Positions 44,012-55,989 of a DNA stretch of 64,000 nucleotides are shown in pieces. Below the pieces are notes generated by a model. That model made no database searches and was not told the DNA's origin. It saw only the letters and a list, made by a program, of their open reading frames with translations. Source of the stretch: Malaya genurostris (Eukaryota > Arthropoda > Insecta > Diptera > Culicidae); assembly GCF_030247185.1 (NCBI RefSeq), contig NC_080572.1:248989070-249053069 (forward strand), written 5' to 3'. Both the position numbers and the translations under genes were made by a program. Numbering within the stretch: the first letter of the stretch is position 1; every line of letters begins with the position of its first letter.

Positions 44012-46671
44012 TTAGGATTGGCTCGATCCCGAACCACTTTCACGAGTTGTGCACTTTATCGCAAACTATTAAGTGCTTATAATAACTAATAAGTCAATTA
44101 TTCTATTAGCAGCGGATGTGAATGTTAAACTACTGGACTTGCAAACATGGGAACAATTTGCTACATTCTCCAGCTGGTTATGGAAGACATACGTAATATA
44201 ATATGCCAAGGAAGTGGAAATCTCAAGTGCACCACTAGATAAGAACTAGGTATTCTAATCTTTCGAAGAAATAGCAAACAGATGTTTGTAAGACACTTAA
44301 ATTGAAAAGACACGTGTCTCGGAACAAGTTTCAATGTCATGGCTAACGCGATGCATTAAAAACAGGGTTGCCATATTCAAAGTGTGTTCTGTTGCACAAC
44401 TGTGACAAAGATTTTTACAGACTATTGACAATATTCCGAACTACTAAAATTTTTTCAGAATTTAATCTAGTTTGAACATCTCAAATGACTATTTAGAAAC
44501 GAAGATTTCAACAAGTTTGGCAACCACTGAATAATCGGGAATGAAGTTCAATGCACATAGGAGATCAGTCCAGTTTAATTGTGTGTGTCATTCGGAGCGA
44601 TTAACAGGAGCGTGATTCAATTACCTGCCCTGATTGTAAATTTATAGATTTAATCGATTCCTGTATTGCTCATATGTCATGATTGCAGTGGAACTTTTGC
44701 ACCACCGTGTTAGGGAATGAACACCTGTTGCAGAATATATTAAAGAGCTTGGTTCCCGCCCAATTGAATTGCACATTTCAAATCACCCGTATAATAAACG
44801 GGAATGATTTCGCGATTGTAAATGTTGATCGCAAATTGGTACCGGCAAACATTTTGTTCAGTTTCAGCTTATTGATATTCTCAGCAGGTGAACTGATTCA
44901 TTGCAAGTTGTCGACAACTTTGTTGTTTCACTTTATCAGTTTGTGGATAATCGACTGATAACGTCACTTAATTTTCAATTTTTTATATCTTCATTAATTG
45001 TATCTTGTCAACCCCAACAAATGATGAGTGGTACTGCCGTCAAATTATTAACGAATCAGTAAAAAATTTCACAGCTGTTGTTCATGAACAATGACTTCAA
45101 GTAAAAACTAGTCACTTCGACTGTGAGAACTGAAGACTAAAGATTCTCTTCCTCCAGTAAATTTATTTTAATATCGTGAGTTCAAGAACCCGACTCAAGA
45201 TTAAATTTTCTTTCTATTGTTGTACACCGTAACCATATTCAGCAAATTCTTATTCATTGATCCGTTTTCATAGACGATACTTGCTTTTCTTATTCTCCAT
45301 CTTTCGACAGCTATTGATAGACAATAAATAGAACGGTCTTCGTAATGTCTGCTCCATTGAAACACGTTCCGATGAATCGACAAAATTTCCTTTTGTCTAT
45401 TCTAATCACATGCACGTACCGAAAATAGTACAAAGGAATTTTAAAAAGTTTATTCTTGCCTTAGCACAGCTAATTCAGAGCCAGTATTATTTCTAAATGT
45501 CATCACTTAACTCTATTGAACATTTTAGTTTAGTGTGCTCAATATTCATACGAAAAATGGTTTTCAACCCTTACTAGAGATGGATTGACTTTTCCAATAT
45601 CATACGATTCTCCTTTGACGTCAACACATTTTAAACATGTTCAGACATGGCACGATCCAACATGGCACGATGTTCCCAGAAAAAAAACTTAGAATTCTTA
45701 ATTTGGGAACGGCTGTCAGACAATCGAACGGAGAGGAAGTTTGAACCAGAGGGAACTCCCGATAAAGTGGATATAAAATAGCTTACCAGTCATCACGTGC
45801 CATATGAGCTTGCAGATTGTCCGTCTGCTTTGTTTGACCTTTCGGAAAGCGTGAGCAGTCATTACAAGTTTCTTAACCTTGATTAAAGACTGTACGCGAA
45901 GAAAATAAAACACGCAAAATCGTTCGCCAAAAGTGTTTATTTTTTATCCTCTTCAAATTTCTAGGGAATCAGGATTGTTCGTCGTTATGGTTATCTTTTA
46001 GCGTGAATATTTCGTTACATAGTAATAAATGATTTGCAGGACTGTTTTTGCCACTTCCCCAAATCGCCTGCCGGACGTGGAACACTTAATCAAATCAATT
46101 CTCCTCAAGATAAAAAAAAGAAGAACTAAAACTCACAACTCGCGACTCCAGATTCAAAACTAAGTATAATTTTCAAGATTAGAGAATCGAGAGTCAAGTC
46201 CCAAGACTCGCGTTTGTTTATTGTTTATCGTCTTCGATTGAAAGTATCGCACAGACTAGGTCAAATTCTAACTAAAATCTACTTCCTTTCGTCTTTTGAA
46301 AGTGTCCTTCCTATTGTTAAAATCGGAAGTTGCCGAAGAGCAAACCTGATAAAACTCTTTTGTACTCTTTCGATACGATGATTTTAAATATTGTAAATGT
46401 GAATCCATCCGTCACGTAAATTAAGTGAAAAATTTTCATCTCATATTTTTGGAGACTTTTATTGTTTGACAGGTAATTTCGTTAATTAAACAAGTGGCAA
46501 GTGGCAACAGTCCACCAGAGTTGTAATGATGCGAAAATAATCATCCGCATATACGACTTTATAAGATGTAAGTCTGTCACAAAGATCGTTGATAAAAAGT
46601 ACAAAGAGCAGAGGTCCGATGACTTACTGAAAACAAAAACCCAAACCTTATGGGATGAAGTCGAAAAAGTT
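44012..46671. other. No gene or clear repeat recognised
   Basis: About 2.6 kb without recognised genes. A small direct repeat (CATGGCACGAT) occurs at 45646-45675. At 46140-46215 ACTC/GACTC-rich phrases (ACTCGCGACTCCAG, CAAGACTCGCG) look like decayed relatives of the heptamer array that follows. Frames in this block are not protein-like. Confidence 0.3.
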
Positions 46672-47408
46672 TCAAGACTCCAGACTTAAGACTCAAGACT
46701 CAAGACTCAAGACTCAAGACTCAAGACTCAAGACTCAAGACTCAAGACTCAAGACTCAAGACTCAAGACTCAAGACTCAAGACTCAAGACTCAAGACTCA
46801 AGACTCAAGACTCAAGACTCAAGACTCAAGACTCAAGACTCAAGACTCAAGACTCAAGACTCAAGACTCAAGACTCAAGACTCAAGACTCATGACTCAAG
46901 ACTCAAGACTCAAGACTCAAGACTCAAGACTCAAGACTCAAGACTCAAGACTCAAGACTCAAGACTCAAGACTCAAGACTCAAGACTCAAGACTCAAGAC
47001 TCAAGACTCAAGACTCAAGACTCAAGACTCAAGACTCAAGACTCAAGACTCAAGACTCAAGACTCAAGACTCAAGACTCAAGACTCAAGACTCAAGACTC
47101 AAGACTCAAGACTCAAGACTCAAGACTCAAGACTCAAGACTCAAGACTCAAGACTCAAGACTCAAGACTCAAGACTCAAGACTCAAGACTCAAGACTCAA
47201 GACTCAAGACTCAAAACTCAAGACTCAAGACTCACGACTCAAGACTCAAGACTCAAGACTCAAGACTCAAGACTCAAGACTCAAGACTTAAGACTCAAGA
47301 CTCAAGACTCAAGACTTAAGACTCAAGACTCAAGACTCAGGACTCAAGACTCAAGACTCAAGACTCAAGACTCAAGACTCAAGACTCAAGACTGAAGGCT
47401 CAAGAGTC
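46672..47408. repeat. Heptanucleotide satellite (ACTCAAG)n
   Basis: About 105 copies of ACTCAAG in about 737 bp, nearly uniform. Variant units occur near 46890 (ACTCATG), 47213 (ACTCAAA), 47234 (ACTCACG), 47287 and 47315 (ACTTAAG). Degenerate units are concentrated at the two edges, as expected when internal units are homogenised. As 7 is not a multiple of 3, all three plus-strand frames encode the same DSRLKTQ heptapeptide, so long frames here have no coding meaning. It does not resemble an arthropod telomere repeat (TTAGG). Confidence 0.97.
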
Positions 47409-48369
47409 ACATTGCAAAAGCAGTTGGTAGATTCATCTACAATATCACATTAAAAATTTTAATGGATTTTCGCGATTTAATTGGTGATTTTGGTCGTGAT
47501 TTTTATGATTCAAATCATAGTCTAGCGAAAAAAGAATAGAGTTTTGCCAGATTCATAAGAAATGATAAAGAACTCTCTCGAGAAATTAAAAGTAAATATT
47601 TTTCTAAGAATTATGCGTTGAATGAAGATAGTTGAGTTAAAAATTAACAATCTAATTTGAAACATTGAACAAATCTGGTAGCTGAAATAAGGATAAGACT
47701 AACACTATTTTTTTCTGTGGTCGGATTCTACACCACCTCTAGACTTGTTCTGTCCGAATAAAGATAATAAGGACTATCAAGACCCTAGTAGACCCCAGTA
47801 GACCCCAGCCCCTAGACAAGCGTCGTCCGTTGATCTATTTTAAATAAAATTTAAATTAACGGAATCAGCCAGTTTTAACTTTACAAAATTTCTCACACAA
47901 AAAACTACAAGGCTATAGAGTTGGTAGAGCTATTGATGTAAAACAAGGCAACCAAAATTTTTAACAATCGATATTCAATCAAACAATTCAATCAATCGGC
48001 ATATTTTTACATGCGCAATTGAACGAGAGTCTCTTTAGATTGATTTATTTTATTAATCAATATTGAACACGCTAAACCCAGAACATAGACCCTGCATGAC
48101 ATCACTGCATGACTCTGCATAAATTCTTCATGACATTTGAGATTAAAGTTAAAGCTTCAAATCGATTTATAGCACTTTGTGTGGTACTTGCTGTCTAGCA
48201 GCAACTTGACATGTTTCTTGTGAGACTGAAGCTATATAAACATTTTTTCTTATATTGATACATTCACATGCTTCCACAGTTTCGCTTTTGCTTTGACTGA
48301 CCAATCAGAACGATGCATCCCAGTTGATGAATCGCTTACTCCTTAAAAGCCATCGTCTCAGTTAGGGAA
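47409..48369. other. No recognisable feature
   Basis: AT-rich. A short AGTAGACCCC duplication lies near 47786-47808. No coding frame or element ends were seen. Confidence 0.3.
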
Positions 48370-48850
48370 ATCCACACACTTCGAAAAAAATTGTGATTTT
48401 ACATCTTATTAGATGCACATAAATGGAGCGTCGCAGCTCACGTAAATGTACGTAGAAGAACATTCAATATTGTGTCTTAAATTCCGTAATATGAAATTCA
48501 TTGAAGTAAAACCTGACCACATTTCTACGTGTATTTACCCTTGAATTTCAAATTTGCATCCCTTTTACACACACACTTCGAAAAAACCCTTTGATTTTAC
48601 ATTTTATTACATGCACATTTAAATTCATACAGTCGCACCTGCAAACAGAATGCAAGTTACAGTTGAAACCAGTAAAATTCAAGCTAATCTAACATTAAGT
48701 CATTAAAAATGAAATTTTCCGTCATATGACAAATTAGGTCTTTATTAATTACATCGTATGAGGGATTAAGTCACCTGTAAAATTTAGATTTTTTTGGTGT
48801 GATTATTATGAATTATGAATCGTTTAAGGTTTTTTTTAGTGTGCAGATTA
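48370..48850. mobile_element. MITE cluster with CACTTCGAAAAAA ends
   Basis: CACACTTCGAAAAAAATTGT with TGATTTTACATCTTATTAGA occurs at about 48373 and, diverged, again at about 48576. A candidate opposite end TTTTTTTTAGTGTGC is at 48830-48844. The phrase TTAGATGCACATAAATGGAG returns in reverse at about 59474-59493. Two overlapping or nested copies of a non-coding element are likely, but the exact ends are uncertain. Confidence 0.5.
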
Positions 48851-48994
48851 ATCTACTTTTCGACTTTTTGTACAGGGTGTCCCACGAAAAATTTCGAATT
48901 TAAAAATGCAATAAAAAAAACGGTTTGATAGATTTTAATGATTATACATTTATTCGAAATGTTGCTTCATGAAGTTTATTTATGAAAAATATTT

Positions 48995-50206
48995 GATTTC
49001 AACAGGACGGCGCTACGTGCCAAACTGACAACAAAACAAGCGATGTTCTGCGAACAATCTTTGAAAATCGTATAATCAGCAGAAATGGTGCGATTTGACG
49101 CCACTGCACAGTGGTTTGAATCGACAAAAACGTGAACTTAATTTTCTAGCTGCTAAACCGTTGATCCGATATACATAGTTCCTTTGGAAAACTCATTCAC
49201 AAAAATATACCTCGTGATTTGATCACAATAAAAAATGTGCATAGCCTACTACGATAAAAGTTCATTTCAACAATTTTTTTCGCTTAAGAGATAGAAAAAC
49301 GATGTTTTCTACAAAGTTTTAGAACTTCTAACGAGAAAAAACTTTGCCGAAGAAGCTATAGGTCTGACGCAAAAAGTTTCGGATGTATGAAGCAATTTAG
49401 TTTGAAATCACTTAAAATCAATTTTTTGTACATAACTTTTTTCACAATTATTTTCAGTGTCTACTATGTTCGAGACAATTACTAAAAACGTAAAATTACA
49501 CATTTTTGTTGAAGCATGGTTTGGCCTTTTCCTTAAAAAGTTTTTTAACATGCAAACTTGTATATGCACTAACTTTAACTACCAATAGGAAGCAGGGTCG
49601 CAGACCAAAAGGCACATACATATACATTTTGGAAAGCTTAAATCAAGTAATATAAAGTTACGAAGTGTGTAGCGTAGCCCTTTAAAATTGTGTGAATGAG
49701 ACAACAAAATTTAGAGTGCTTTTTTGACCATTTTTTTAGGAAAAACGTACATTAATAAAATTGTTTATCTTCATATCACGCGTTTTTTGTGATATCGATC
49801 GACAAGTTACCTTTAGGCATCAACTTTTATCGTAGTAGGCTTTGCACATTTTTTATTGTGATCAAATCACGAAGAATTTTTTTGTGAATGAGTTTTCCAA
49901 AGGAACTATGTATATCGGATCAACGGTTTAGCAGCTAGAGAATTAAGTTCACGTTTTTGCCGATTCAAACCACTGTGCACTGGATTATTTTCTTTGAGGA
50001 GCGGTCAAAGATAAATGTTACACCAACCATCCAGAAATAATTGAAGATCTCAAGCACGAAATTCAAGTTGCTATTGATGGCATAAGACCAGAAACCGTTG
50101 AAAATGTACTCAAAAATTGGGTGGATTGGATTGGCTACTGCCAAGCCAACCGTTGAGATCATTTGAACGAAATGATTTTTCATACAAATTTCATAAATCA
50201 ACCTTT
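48995..50206 (+). pseudogene. Transposase C-terminal pseudogene split by MITE
   Basis: Before the MITE: FQQDGATCQTDNKTSDVLRT, IFENRIISRN, then CDLTP. After it: LDYFL, a stop, GAVKDKCYTNHPEIIEDLKH, EIQVAIDGIRPETVENVLKN, then a stop, DHLNEMIF. QQDGAT carries the second catalytic Asp and LTPLDYFL the third. The motif spacing appears close to that of the 42-kb element, although the paralogue differs clearly in sequence. A small deletion after ISRN removes the usual PP-rich residues. The first catalytic Asp and all DNA-binding helices are missing. Confidence 0.85.
49107..49977. mobile_element. 871-bp MITE with CACAGTGGTTTGAATCG ends
   Basis: Perfect terminal 17 bp CACAGTGGTTTGAATCG in inverted orientation. 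Inverted similarity runs about 165 bp inward (to AACTTTTATCGTAGTAGGCT in reverse). CACTG lies outside both ends (49102-49106 and 49978-49982). Host reading across the join, CGCCACTGGATTAT, encodes the TPLDY motif, proving insertion. Because the ends and the duplication are similar, alternatives such as ACT with GCACAGTGG ends cannot be excluded. The interior is AT-rich and non-coding. CACAGTG ends recall the CMC (CACTA/Chapaev) group, a weak inference. Confidence 0.85.
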
Positions 50207-50293
50207 CAAATAAATGTATAATCGTTGAAATCTTTCAAGCCGTTATTTATTATTGAATTTTTAAATTCTAAGTTTTTCGTGGGACATCTTGTA

Positions 50294-53200
50294 CTTATAG
50301 GATGCATAACCATTTCATATTTCGTCTTCAAACGGTAAAAACCAAAAATTCGAGTTCAAATAACTAATTAACATTATCAGTATAGTTCAAAATACAAATA
50401 CAAAATACAAAACTCTAAGAGGCATTTCGAATATCATTAGGGATCAGTATTCTCTATTTTTGATTTCAAAGTAAGCAATTTACTGACATGTAGTTTGCCT
50501 GTCGAGATTTTCACTTCTAATTTCCGAAAATGATTCCTTTCGTCAAATATGAACTTCAACGAAACGTTCAGCGTTGGTTACTGAAATTCTTAATTATTAA
50601 TAAATGATTTAGAAAAAATCACCCAGTCCGGTATGAGAAATGTCACATCAAAGTTTGCAGGCCACATCAGTGAATGGTCCGTAATATTCACATAGAACTT
50701 ACCGATATCCGGTAGTTCTTTGACAAATGATAGTAAATTAGATAAACTTTTGTTCGGGGTTTCAGTGAGTAAAACTTAAAAAATTTCACTCGCAAAAATA
50801 ATTATCGAACAACAAAAGAGAAATTTGATGTCAAGCTGTTTAAAAGTCAGTAATTTGTTTTTCAGGTCGAGACATTTTTCTTCATTGAATAAGTCTAGTG
50901 AAAAAAACACAAAGTCGAATAGATATATGGACTTGCCCCATTATGAATACATTGTAATTCCAGAATAATTTCCGCATTCATACAAACCGTTATAGTGTTT
51001 CCGAAAACGGTATAATCATCACTAAGGCAATCGTATCGGATATCTATTTTCGGGTCAGACAACAATTTCAGATGTCAAACGTCATGTTCAAGCTATGGAT
51101 ACTTCGCACAGCAACCACTCATTGGCTCTCTTGACCGGATTCAATAATCGGCGAGGATCATGACCTGTTCAGTTAAGCGGCCTTACTTGTAATTGATGCG
51201 TACCTTTCGGCGGCAATCAGACATTGAGTGGCTTCTTGGAGGTTACAACAAACGATATGCTTGTCAGCATCATAACATATATCGCATCGATACGAGGGAG
51301 TTCTACCGAACAATGAGACTAGAATCACAGAAGACGGTGGTGCTATTCATGCTGAAAAGCAATATAAACATTGTTCAAACAGTTGAGTTTTTGTTCTTTG
51401 TATGAAAACATAAAATATGTAAATAAATACTTGTAGTTGAAAATTGGATCTGCTATATCATAGGGTATTTATGCACAAACCATTATCACAGTTATTAGAA
51501 ATATTTTGGCTTTAATTTAAACGAGATAGTCTATCTAAAACATTACACCTGTCGGCTGACGTCAGTAAAGCTTCATACACGTTGGCGCGACGATTGATCC
51601 CCACCCCTTTTCTGCTTACGGCACGGATCAGAAACCATTCTTAAGGTCACCGCTTGGATCAGCACGTATGTATTTACGTGCCTCAGAAGAAAAAAAAATC
51701 ATCATCCATCGAGCCGCACCGATGCGATCCTTTTTGGGGGCTGTTGAAACCTATCGAATTATTTTATTCCAACCGGACAATGTTAATGGTAACTGCTTAT
51801 TGAAATTCATGCTGGTTCCATTAGCGAGTTCATTCAGCATCGAGGGATGCGGGGATGGAGATGATGAGTCACGGTGTTTGGATATCATGAGCGTCAAGTG
51901 GAATTTTATTCCACCTTGCGGTTTGAACTAGAGGTGCTCTAGTTCAGGGTTTTTAAAACTAAAAATTACTAGACCTCTGAAACATTGTTTAAACATTTTG
52001 TCTTGTGAAGCCCAACTGTGAACGGCTAGAGCAAAAAAAAATCAGACAAATCCGATCATCTCTAGTTAGAACTAATGCAGTTTCTGTCTAGAAAAAAAAT
52101 CACAACTGATTATTGGTTCGTTAAATTTCACATTTGATTCTCACTGCCATCCAGAATGCAATCAAGAGCTCACTGGCGAAGAACAATTTTCAAGGCCAAC
52201 TGCATATTACTCCACGATCGCTATCATAGTTGCTTTGATCCCGACTGTTATGTTTCTGTACAAATATTCCAACAGACTGGTGTCCTGAACATGATGCCGA
52301 ACAAACATCATTTGACAGCACTGGTCATCTACCGGTTTCAGCATCTGTCTCACTTGAGAGATTCCTGATTACTGCGTAATTATTACAAATATATGATAAA
52401 TAGATTCACTGTACCTTCCGTACAAGTAGCACAAGTGGGTGTTATTTAATCGACATATGGAACAAAATTGTCGCATTCTTAATTACAAACGGCCGTTCCG
52501 GTTGTCGTTGTTGGTTGTGCAGGCTGCGCGAAACAAATGACAATCCTTTCAACTTACACGGTAATGACAATCCATTGATTTATGACACGTGCTTTCGACA
52601 ACAAAAAATCGTGTTGTATCATCGTTCTCGAGTGAATGCAAGACGACTCACCTACACAGGAAGAATCCGGTTGACAGTTGTGAAAATTCCAAAGGCCTCG
52701 AACATCACTTTGCGCGTAATGTTCATCAGCGTTCGTACCAGTGTTACTGTGTAACCATCTACAATACATTGTACCTCCAGTAACAGGTACTACACTCGTT
52801 AGTCGGTAATTTGTCACTCTAGGGGACGTTTATTTATGACCGGTAATGAGACTGCGTTTGAGTGGAACAGAAAAAAAGAACCCGGAGAATCGTTGCACTG
52901 CATTAATGCTTATACATTCCCAGAAACTAAGCAATCAATAGCCTGTGATTGGATACGCGGTTTATGACGGGACTCTAATTTTTAGAATTGATGATGACAA
53001 TTCTGTTCTTAGATGATGTCTTACTTCTAGTTAAAGAAAGTTGTTGCTTGAAGGCAGAAATTATTTTCATTTTCCCTGAAAAATAAACAATATTTCTGTT
53101 ATCTGTTCTTTGATTTGCAAACGATCCATGCATTTCAAGCTTTTTTCTGATAAGAGTTTCGCAAAGCTACAAGCAAGTTTCATCATTTTTTTAAGTTCAG

Positions 53201-53490
53201 ATGAATCAAAGATAACAGATATACAAACTTGAACTAAATTTTTCAAAACCATGTGTTAATTACAAATTTACTATACGTTGGAAACACTACTGCCACCTAC
53301 TCGACTATTCTTTCAAAACATTCCACTACGTTCCGGAACGATAACCAAATCCTCCTGTCTGTTGTAGAAATATGCCAATTACAAAAATTTCAACACTTGT
53401 CACACGATCTCCCTGAGTGTTAAAGGCAACTTTTTGTCCATGTCGCTTAAATCACACGAGAATTCTATCGGAATAAAACAAAAATAAACT
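50294..53490. other. No gene recognised; islands at 51050-51960 and 52140-52860
   Basis: Two blocks with balanced composition and no repeats are set in AT-rich sequence. Plus-strand frames 51193-51405, 51668-51931 and 52515-52754, and minus frame 52554-52817, show no family resemblance. The alternation suggests unique conserved or regulatory sequence, but this cannot be shown from one genome. Confidence 0.25.
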
Positions 53491-53520
53491 TCAACAGTGG
53501 CACTATTTATGCCCCCTTTA

Positions 53521-53793
53521 ATTCCACTATTTCATTGACACGTTATTACACTTTCACAAAGTCACTACACTTTAATGAAGCATAACAAACGTTACAATAC
53601 AGATACGCGTATTTCGGAATGTTATTTACATCCTTCTTCAGTGTATCGGTATCGGTTTTATAAACCGATACACTGAATAAGGATGTAAATAACATTCCGA
53701 AATACGCGTATCTGTATTGTAACGTTTGTTATGCTTCATTAAAGTGTAGTGACTTTGTGAAAGTGTAATAACGTGACAGTGAAATAGTGGAAT
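53521..53793. repeat. Near-perfect palindrome, arms about 135 bp
   Basis: The left arm 53521-53660 and right arm 53661-53793 are reverse complements with only a few changes: a duplicated TATCGG near the centre and a few single-base differences. Weaker symmetry extends to about 53490 and 53825. There is virtually no spacer (centre near TTTTATAAA). Each arm contains the segment ATTCCGAAATACGCGTATCT. See the hammerhead-like entry. It may be two head-to-head terminal repeats of one retroelement. Confidence 0.9.
53596..53647 (-). ncRNA. Hammerhead-ribozyme-like motif
   Basis: On the minus strand: stem I GATACA, core CTGAAGA, stem II GGATGT/ACATTCC around an AAATA loop with one bulge, core GAAA, a self-complementary TACGCGTA as stem III, ATC at the expected cleavage position, then TGTATT closing stem I. 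The hammerhead consensus is CUGANGA plus GAAA plus NUH. One extra A sits between CTGAAGA and stem II, and stem III lacks a proper loop, as in short retroelement hammerheads that act as dimers. The plus-strand arm copy (53667-53718) has CTGAATA, losing the invariant G at 53678. Such motifs are known in Penelope-like elements and retrozymes; activity here is not shown. Confidence 0.4.
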
Positions 53794-53825
53794 AAAATGG
53801 TACAAAATAGTGCAACTATTGAATA

Positions 53826-54228
53826 TATTCAGCTAACAGCTCCAGGTAAAAATAGTGAAAAATAAACTTACCATTTTAACTAACAGCAAAACAAAAATCT
53901 AGTGTGAAGTGAATGTTGCACCCAAAATTATGTCTCATGTGAAAGCGGCACCCAAATCGTGGTGCACCTCGTGTCGATCGTGGTGACATTTGCAAGTATT
54001 TGCCATGCAGATTGAGCAAATTTTACACACAGTTCATATGTGAGCCTGTAGATCTGTTTTCTGTGGATGCATTATTTATTCAGGATCAATTGGGTTAACC
54101 TTATACTTGTTTTGTGTATAAAATCGATAATCATCTTTCATTACTGAATTTTGTTGTCTTTTTTCTTGAGTTAGAGAAGTTTTAACTTCTATTCAGTATT
54201 ATGGGACAATTGTTTCGCAGATCCCATT
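53826..54228. other. No recognisable feature
   Basis: AT-rich sequence between the palindrome and the MITE. GGTGCACCTCGTGTCGATCG at 53961 lies in a short GC-richer stretch. Nothing else. Confidence 0.3.
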
Positions 54229-54230
54229 TA

Positions 54231-54663
54231 CACTGAAAATAATTTGCACGCTAGCATTTGAATTTGAGCTTTTAAACTTTCACTACTTGTAGAATACATG
54301 AAATTCCTGAATGAACTCATAAAATAAGTGTAAAAACTGTAGATATTTAATGAAAATCATGCTACATTTATCTGAAATGTATATCAAAACGATACGATAT
54401 ATTTCAATTGAAACACAGTTGACCGAATCAAGTGTTTTGCACATACATTTGTGCTGCACTCATTTCCACTAGAAAATGAAGTGTTTAACACATGTAGTTC
54501 GATTCTACATCAAAGCTAAGTAAAAAATTATCTAATTTTGCATCTTAGTTAATTTGCACATGAAACCTTAAACAAATCGATTTGGTTATGTATCGAAATG
54601 AAAAAACGTACTAAACTAAAGTGCTATTTACATATGAACCGATCGTGCAAAATTTTATCAGTG
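54231..54663. mobile_element. 433-bp MITE, TA target
   Basis: Left end CACTGAAAATAATTTGCACG; right end in reverse CACTGATAAAATTTTGCACG. TA lies at 54229-54230 and 54664-54665. Inverted similarity is confined to about 20 bp. The interior is AT-rich with many TTGCACAT words. It is probably mobilised by a Tc1/mariner-type transposase. It is non-coding. Confidence 0.75.
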
Positions 54664-54665
54664 TA

Positions 54666-55985
54666 CGTTCGTAGCATTATCATCACTGTAGTTGTTGCTG
54701 TCAGAAGTGACGTTATAAGGAAATGATTTCAAACGCAAAACTCAAATCAACTCCGCGCCTTCTATGTTTCACTGAAATCGATGATGTTAGTAAATTATCA
54801 CATAGAGCAATATAGGAATCGAGTATTAAATGCGGAAATAGTTACTAACATAGTAATTTTTCCTTAAACAAACCAACGGAATGGGTAAATCTTTTGCATT
54901 CATTTAACTTTTGGATAAAAAGTAAACCTTTAATTTCTTCAATACTAAACTATATTTAGATATTGTAGCTAGGTGAGGTTATGTCATCAATTTTCGTAAT
55001 CGAAATTAATGCTTTAAAGAACTACTGGGTGTAATAAACGGACAGACCAATTATTTCAGAGTGGTGTCAACATGTAAAGTCAATATTATCAATCTGTAGG
55101 TCATTCTGAAAGCAGAAAACTTAGATTTATTCTCAAGTGGAATATTAAAAATATTGGTTGAAATTCTAATTGATTGAAATCAATGATTTTTCCTTAATTA
55201 CAACAGAATATTCTTTGATTATTCGGATTTCAACTACAAATAAATAAAAATTCACTGGAGAATAAACATTCCTATGTATTTTGACAGCTTCATTCGAAAA
55301 CATCATCGTTTGTACAACAGCACCATCTACATGTCGAACTGTCGTTAGAAGGCAAATCATTTCATCACTATTGTCATATCGGAACCGGAGATCATACCTG
55401 GATGAAATTCAATTGAAGGCTATAGGACCTTGAGATCCTAATTTGATTTCAAAATTAAGAAATATCTCTCTTTACATCTTCTAGAGAAAAAAATGTGCAA
55501 CGAGAAACTCTACACGAAGATATTTATAAAATACCGGTGCTGCGTCATTTATGATAAGGACAACATCAAGGCGGATTTGAAGCAGTTGGCGTAATAGGAA
55601 TATTTCATAGGTTACTTTGCTGTGGACAATGGTTCCAAACGGAATATACTGCCGAAATTCGTGTCAGAGTACCTGCACTTGTGGCAAACATAGAGATTCA
55701 TTTGTGACCATAAACGATAAGACTTAATTCACTGAGTACATCCAAAAACGATCAGAAGCTTTTATTTTTACTCAATTTGATATTATAGCACTTTTCCAAA
55801 CCGTGCAAGAGACTCACGCGAAAAATTTTGTTTCGATTTTGCACCGAAAATATTAACCCCCAGAACTGTTCTGAACTTCATCCGATCAAAATCTAACATC
55901 ATTTTCTGTAAACTAAACAATTCAAAAACAAAATTTTAATTTTTTTTAAATACGATATGAATCATATTTTTTTTGTAAATCTTTA
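54666..55985. other. No recognisable feature
   Basis: AT-rich. Around 55490-55700 a stretch (GAGAAACTCTACACGAAGAT, CAAGGCGGATTTGAAGCAGT) is less AT-rich and could be a decayed coding fragment of an element, but I could not identify it. Confidence 0.25.
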
Positions 55986-55989
55986 GTAC

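Larger units (their letters stand above)
48873..50291 (+). mobile_element. Tc1/mariner-type element with long inverted ends
   Basis: Left end CAGGGTGTCCCACGAAAAAT; the right end in reverse is CAAGATGTCCCACGAAAAAC. Similarity between the ends runs about 90 bp. TA occurs at 48871-48872 and 50292-50293. The N-terminal half of the transposase is absent: the left terminal repeat passes directly into the second catalytic block. The remaining coding part is split by a MITE at 49107-49977. Confidence 0.88.

Noticed and set aside
46655..47319. Repeat-protein-like frames of DSRLKTQ heptads
   Set aside because: The 7-bp satellite reads identically in all three frames; no start context and no reason to assume translation.
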